Under the pieces are notes generated by a model that saw only the letters and a list, made by a program, of their open reading frames with translations, was not told where the DNA came from and made no database searches. Below, in pieces: positions 22,418 through 25,472 of a DNA stretch of 25,472 nucleotides. The position numbers were made by a program, and so were the translations under genes. Each line of letters begins with the position of its first letter. Positions within the stretch are counted from its first letter, which is position 1. The stretch spans positions 1 through 25,472 of the forward strand of contig JADHRH010000004.1 in NCBI GenBank assembly GCA_016777545.1, written 5' to 3'. Source of the stretch: Candidatus Pelagibacter sp. Lineage in GTDB: Bacteria > Pseudomonadota > Alphaproteobacteria > Pelagibacterales > Pelagibacteraceae.

Positions 22418-23405
22418 CTATCTTACCTGCCTTAACTAATTCTTCTAATGATTTAGTCATAGTGATCATGCCATCTCTTACAGAAGTTTGCATGATGCTA
22501 GGTATTTGATGAATTTTAGCTTCTCTAATTAAGTTTTGAATTGGAGGTGTACACTTCATCACTTCAAACGCTGCACAACGACCTTGACCATCTTTTGTTT
22601 TAAGAAGTCTTTGAGTAACCACCATTTTTAAAGAAGATGATATCTGTGCTCTTATTTGAGCTTGTTGCTCAGGTGGAAAAACGTCAATAATTCTATTGAT
22701 GGTATTAGGAGCACCACTAGTGTGAAGGGTTCCAAAAACTAAGTGTCCTGTTTCAGCAGCAGTTAATGCAAGCGAAACAGTTTCTAAATCTCTCATCTCC
22801 CCAACTAGAATTACATCTGGATCTTCTCTAAGTGCAGCTTTTAATGCACTAGAAAATGTTTTGGTTTGCTTTCCTACTTCTCGATGAGACACAATACTTT
22901 GTAAATCTTTATGAATAAATTCAACTGGGTCTTCAACTGTAATAATATTTGAAGTTCTAGTTTTATTAATCTCATTTACAATCGCTGCAAGTGTTGTGGA
23001 CTTACCAGACCCTGTAGGTCCCGTTACTAAAACTAATCCTTTATGCATATCGACAATATCATAAAGAACTTGGGGTAAATCAAATTGATCCATTTCAGGA
23101 ATGACACTCTCTACTCTTCTTAATACAGCAGCTGGTCCTTGAATAGTTTTATAAAAATTAGCTCTAAATCTTAATCCACTTAATGTAACTGACGAATCTA
23201 GTTCATGCGTTTCGCTAAACTTTTTCATTTCAGTTTCGTTACAATTAGTGGATATTAGATCTTGAAGATCTTGTTCTTTAACAACTATTTCTTTAATTTT
23301 GTGTATTTCTCCAGTTTGCCTAAACGCTAATGGCCAACCAGTTCTAATATGAAAATCTGAAATTTTTTTATTATTCTTTGCTAATTCTTCTAATTTTTCG
23401 AACAT
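22392..23405 (-). CDS. pilT: Pilus retraction ATPase PilT
   Basis: A 337-residue hexameric ATPase of the PilT/PilU family, which depolymerises the pilus. Walker A is GPTGSGKST (about 129-137), the Asp box VEDPVEFIH, Walker B VILVGEMRD, the His box GHLVFGTLHTSGA. It lacks the Cys cluster and long N-terminal domain of PilB. The C-terminal stretch PIQNLIREAKIHQIPSIMQT corresponds to the AIRNLIRE element important for retraction, supporting PilT over PilU, though one residue differs (Ile-Gln for Ile-Arg). It is the only PilT-type gene in the window and the first gene of the minor-pilin operon. About 150 bases without a gene precede it; no strong promoter or Shine-Dalgarno sequence is visible. Confidence 0.92.
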   Translation of the reverse strand: MFEKLEELAKNNKKISDFHIRTGWPLAFRQTGEIHKIKEIVVKEQDLQDLISTNCNETEMKKFSETHELDSSVTLSGLRFRANFYKTIQGPAAVLRRVESVIPEMDQFDLPQVLYDIVDMHKGLVLVTGPTGSGKSTTLAAIVNEINKTRTSNIITVEDPVEFIHKDLQSIVSHREVGKQTKTFSSALKAALREDPDVILVGEMRDLETVSLALTAAETGHLVFGTLHTSGAPNTINRIIDVFPPEQQAQIRAQISSSLKMVVTQRLLKTKDGQGRCAAFEVMKCTPPIQNLIREAKIHQIPSIMQTSVRDGMITMTKSLEELVKAGKIDASAGRED

Positions 23406-23555
23406 GATGAATTTCTATATACAAATAATAACAAAAACAATATTTACTTAGTTATCTGTGTTCAAAATAAGTTTTTTCTTTTATTTAGAGGTAATGAAGC
23501 AGTTAGAATGGGGACTAATAGATATTGTTGTTAATAATAAAGAGTTTTAATTTAA

Positions 23556-24218
23556 CTACAAAACTTTCCAATCTGTTTGAAAAGTAACATAGTTAACCTG
23601 TATACAGCGTCTTTCTTTAACTATTTTTTTTTTTTCCATACCATGCCAAGTGTTCGGCCCACTGGTAAACATATATCCATAGTTATTTTTGTAAGGAACT
23701 GTTTTAACCTTTTCTAATTTATCATTATAAAAATCTGTTCCAAGTTCTTCAGATTCGTTAGCATTATTTACAAATATTAATCCCGACATTAATTTTTCTT
23801 TAATGTCACAATGGGGTTTTAACCAAAAACCTTCTCGGTCACAGATAACTTCAACTCTAACATATGAGTTAGATAAATCTCTATTAATCATTTTTGAAAT
23901 AGTTCCATGAACTTCCTTAGATTGAAGTTCGTTGATAAACTTTACTAAATTAGGAAATTTTTTTTCATTTTCTTTTGTTACAAAACATCTAAATTTAATT
24001 GCCTCACCACCTGAAGCTATTCCCTCTCTAAATTCAGCTGCTCCACCATCAATTGCTCTGGTGCCGTCATAATTAAGATTGTGCTTACTTACATCTGGAA
24101 TATCAGCTTTAATAATTTCCTCAATGGCCCCATCAGATAGAGCATTATTATATTCCCAATGATCAAAAGGAAATTCATGTTTTTTAGATTGATTTTGAAT
24201 AGAGTTTAAAAATAACAT
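23556..24218 (-). CDS. 2-oxoglutarate/Fe(II)-dependent oxygenase-like protein
   Basis: A 220-residue soluble protein with the signature of the double-stranded beta-helix dioxygenases: His136-x-Asp138 in WLKPHCDIK, a distal His192 in TWHGMEKK and an Arg about 11 residues later (KERRCIQVNY) for the 2-oxoglutarate carboxylate. The strands around GLIFVNN and ELGTDFYND also fit. The substrate cannot be inferred; relatives hydroxylate amino acids, peptides, sugars or lipids. Its start overlaps the stop of the ELM1-like gene by one base (TAATG), so the two are co-translated. It is separated from the pilus operon by 150 bases and need not be functionally linked to it. Confidence 0.75.
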   Translation of the reverse strand: MLFLNSIQNQSKKHEFPFDHWEYNNALSDGAIEEIIKADIPDVSKHNLNYDGTRAIDGGAAEFREGIASGGEAIKFRCFVTKENEKKFPNLVKFINELQSKEVHGTISKMINRDLSNSYVRVEVICDREGFWLKPHCDIKEKLMSGLIFVNNANESEELGTDFYNDKLEKVKTVPYKNNYGYMFTSGPNTWHGMEKKKIVKERRCIQVNYVTFQTDWKVL

Positions 24219-25162
24219 TATAAATTGATTTTTTGTTTAATAATATTTGCCACTCTATTAGTTTCGTCTAATTTTTCATAGCTCCATATTTCTACTTCTT
24301 CACCTAAATTTCTAATGATATTTAGTTCTCTAAATAAATTTCTAAATCTTTGAAATCTTTTGTCATTTTTTTTAGGCAAAATACTAGCTACGTAGATTGG
24401 TTTACCAGTCAAGGCTGCTTCTGATATCATTGAACTAGAGTCACAAGTAACTACAATATTTTCAGAAATTGCTAAGGCTGATAGATAGGCTTTTTTATCA
24501 ACATCCATTATTATTGTGTGATTTTCACCAAAAAATTCTTTTGCATAATGAATAGTGTTTAGTGGTGTTCTCATTGATGGAATTACTACTAATTGAAAAT
24601 CGTGTTCTTTTGATAATTTATATATAGATGTAAAAATATGTTTCATATTTTTAGTTGAATAATCATAATACTTAGTAGGACCACCCATAATTAAAGCCCA
24701 AATTTTTCTTTCATCTTTTTTAATAAATGAATTTAAATAATCTTTATTTTCATTTATTTCACTTTCAGTAAGATAATGAATTGCACCTTTGGTGCTGATA
24801 ACATTTTGGCCTTCAATTCCATCATGTTCTGGAGCTACGATGAAATCAAAATGAGTTAAATTTACTTTTGGGTCTTGAATATGGATATTAAATACTTTTT
24901 TATTTGATGTTTTTTTTAAATAGATTGACGGGATAACACTTTTGCGCCCGCAAGATATAATCACATCAAAATTATCATGATCAATTTTTTTAAACACGGT
25001 CTGTGAAACAGGGCTAAGATTTGGTGGAATTAATTTCCATAGATGATTTAGTTCAACCTTATGGTGTGTAAAATTTATATCCAAAGCTTTAGCCAAACCC
25101 TCTACTTGACTAATCATGCCATGCATACCCTCAGTCAATAATATCCCTTTTAATTTTGTCAT
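24218..25162 (-). CDS. ELM1/DUF1022-like protein (GT-B fold)
   Basis: A 314-residue protein resembling the ELM1 family, known in alphaproteobacteria and plants (where it affects mitochondrial fission). Family-like features: [18 protein letters not shown] at the N-terminus, [56 protein letters not shown], and [21 protein letters not shown] near 240-260, a nucleotide-sugar-site-like segment. The fold suggests glycosyltransferase ancestry, but the bacterial function is not established. AAGGA at 25166-25170 lies three bases before the ATG. It is divergent from trxB with 21 bases between start codons and is followed by the oxygenase gene. Its presence supports an alphaproteobacterial origin. Confidence 0.78.
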   Translation of the reverse strand: MTKLKGILLTEGMHGMISQVEGLAKALDINFTHHKVELNHLWKLIPPNLSPVSQTVFKKIDHDNFDVIISCGRKSVIPSIYLKKTSNKKVFNIHIQDPKVNLTHFDFIVAPEHDGIEGQNVISTKGAIHYLTESEINENKDYLNSFIKKDERKIWALIMGGPTKYYDYSTKNMKHIFTSIYKLSKEHDFQLVVIPSMRTPLNTIHYAKEFFGENHTIIMDVDKKAYLSALAISENIVVTCDSSSMISEAALTGKPIYVASILPKKNDKRFQRFRNLFRELNIIRNLGEEVEIWSYEKLDETNRVANIIKQKINL

Positions 25163-25183
25163 TTATCCTTATATAACTTCTGC

Positions 25184-25472
25184 ATGAGTGAAAATCCAAT
25201 TAAACACACAAAAGTGTTAATAATAGGGTCAGGTCCAGCTGGCTATACAGCCGCTGTATATGCTGCCCGAGCAATGCTAAATCCTATTCTAGTTTATGGA
25301 TCTCAACCTGGTGGGCAATTAACGACAACAACCGATGTAGAAAATTATCCTGGGTTTTCAGATGTAATTCAGGGTCCATGGTTAATGGATCAAATGAGAG
25401 ATCAAGCAAAAGCAGTTGGAACAGATCTAATTGAAGATCATATTTCTTCAGTTAATTTAAAATCTACACCCT
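25184..25472 (+). CDS. trxB: Thioredoxin reductase, 5' part only
   Basis: The first 96 codons of a flavoprotein; the gene runs off the right edge. After a short tail come the FAD-binding dinucleotide motif [20 protein letters not shown] (residues 11-30) and [18 protein letters not shown] (41-58), both characteristic of bacterial TrxB, which passes electrons from NADPH to thioredoxin. The CxxC redox site would lie beyond the edge. The ATG at 25184 gives [10 protein letters not shown] before the first strand. Only 21 bases separate it from the divergent ELM1-like start, so each gene's promoter must overlap the other's leader or coding sequence. Confidence 0.93.
   Translation, partial: MSENPIKHTKVLIIGSGPAGYTAAVYAARAMLNPILVYGSQPGGQLTTTTDVENYPGFSDVIQGPWLMDQMRDQAKAVGTDLIEDHISSVNLKSTP

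Noticed and set aside
25163..25183. Defined promoters in the 21-base gap between the ELM1-like gene and trxB
   Set aside because: The gap is too short to hold two promoters and no clear -35/-10 pair could be placed; any assignment would be a guess.

Overview
This AT-rich window (long A/T tracts, tightly packed genes, short intergenic gaps) looks like a chromosomal segment of a streamlined marine bacterium. An ELM1-family gene and a thioredoxin reductase gene flank the main locus. I would guess an alphaproteobacterium of the Pelagibacterales (SAR11) type, but that is inference from composition and gene content. No rRNA, tRNA, CRISPR array, transposase or integrase gene was seen.

Most of the window is a near-complete type IVa pilus locus, almost all on the minus strand. 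From right to left in transcription order: (i) a minor-pilin and retraction operon pilT-fimT-pilV-pilW-pilX-(unknown secreted protein)-pilY1 (23405 to 14025); (ii) a plus-strand group of prepilin peptidase pilD, an AsmA-like protein and a two-helix membrane peptide (12239-13993); (iii) an 18-codon leader ORF followed by a GAF plus PP2C-type phosphatase (12207-10793); (iv) a 1.34 kb gene-free region packed with ordered repeats (9451-10792); (v) the assembly operon pilM::pilN fusion-pilO-pilP-secretin-pilB-pilC (9450 to 1384), with junctions of a few bases or overlaps; (vi) a plus-strand trio of two STAS proteins and an anti-sigma-type kinase (365-1387); (vii) the 5' part of the major pilin gene (199 to beyond the left edge). 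To the right of the pilus genes are a 2-oxoglutarate/Fe(II) oxygenase-like gene, an ELM1-like gene and the start of trxB.

The genes form a coherent machine. PilD processes PilA and the minor pilins. PilB extends the fibre and PilT retracts it on the PilC platform. PilM/N/O/P align the inner membrane to the lipoprotein secretin. FimT/V/W/X and PilY1 form the priming and tip complex. The STAS, kinase and PP2C phosphatase genes make a complete RsbV/RsbW/RsbU-type partner-switching set embedded in the pilus locus, suggesting that pilus production or activity is switched by protein phosphorylation.

The most unusual feature is the 9451-10792 region. It holds about fifteen copies, in both orientations, of an 11-base word (TGTGTTAGAGA and variants); five 15-bp palindromes (TTAGAAT-N-ATTCTAA type) spaced 34, 31, 32 and 32 bp; three copies of a roughly 95-bp composite unit bounded by the word; a 31/32-bp tandem repeat; and three 59-bp tandem repeats. 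Spacings cluster near whole numbers of helical turns and all families share a TTAGA core, so this looks like a large protein-binding array upstream of the pilus assembly operon. Other notable points are the PilM::PilN fusion with an extra N-terminal module, a PilY1 whose von Willebrand A domain is split by about 370 residues, and an apparent swap of lipid anchoring between secretin and PilP.
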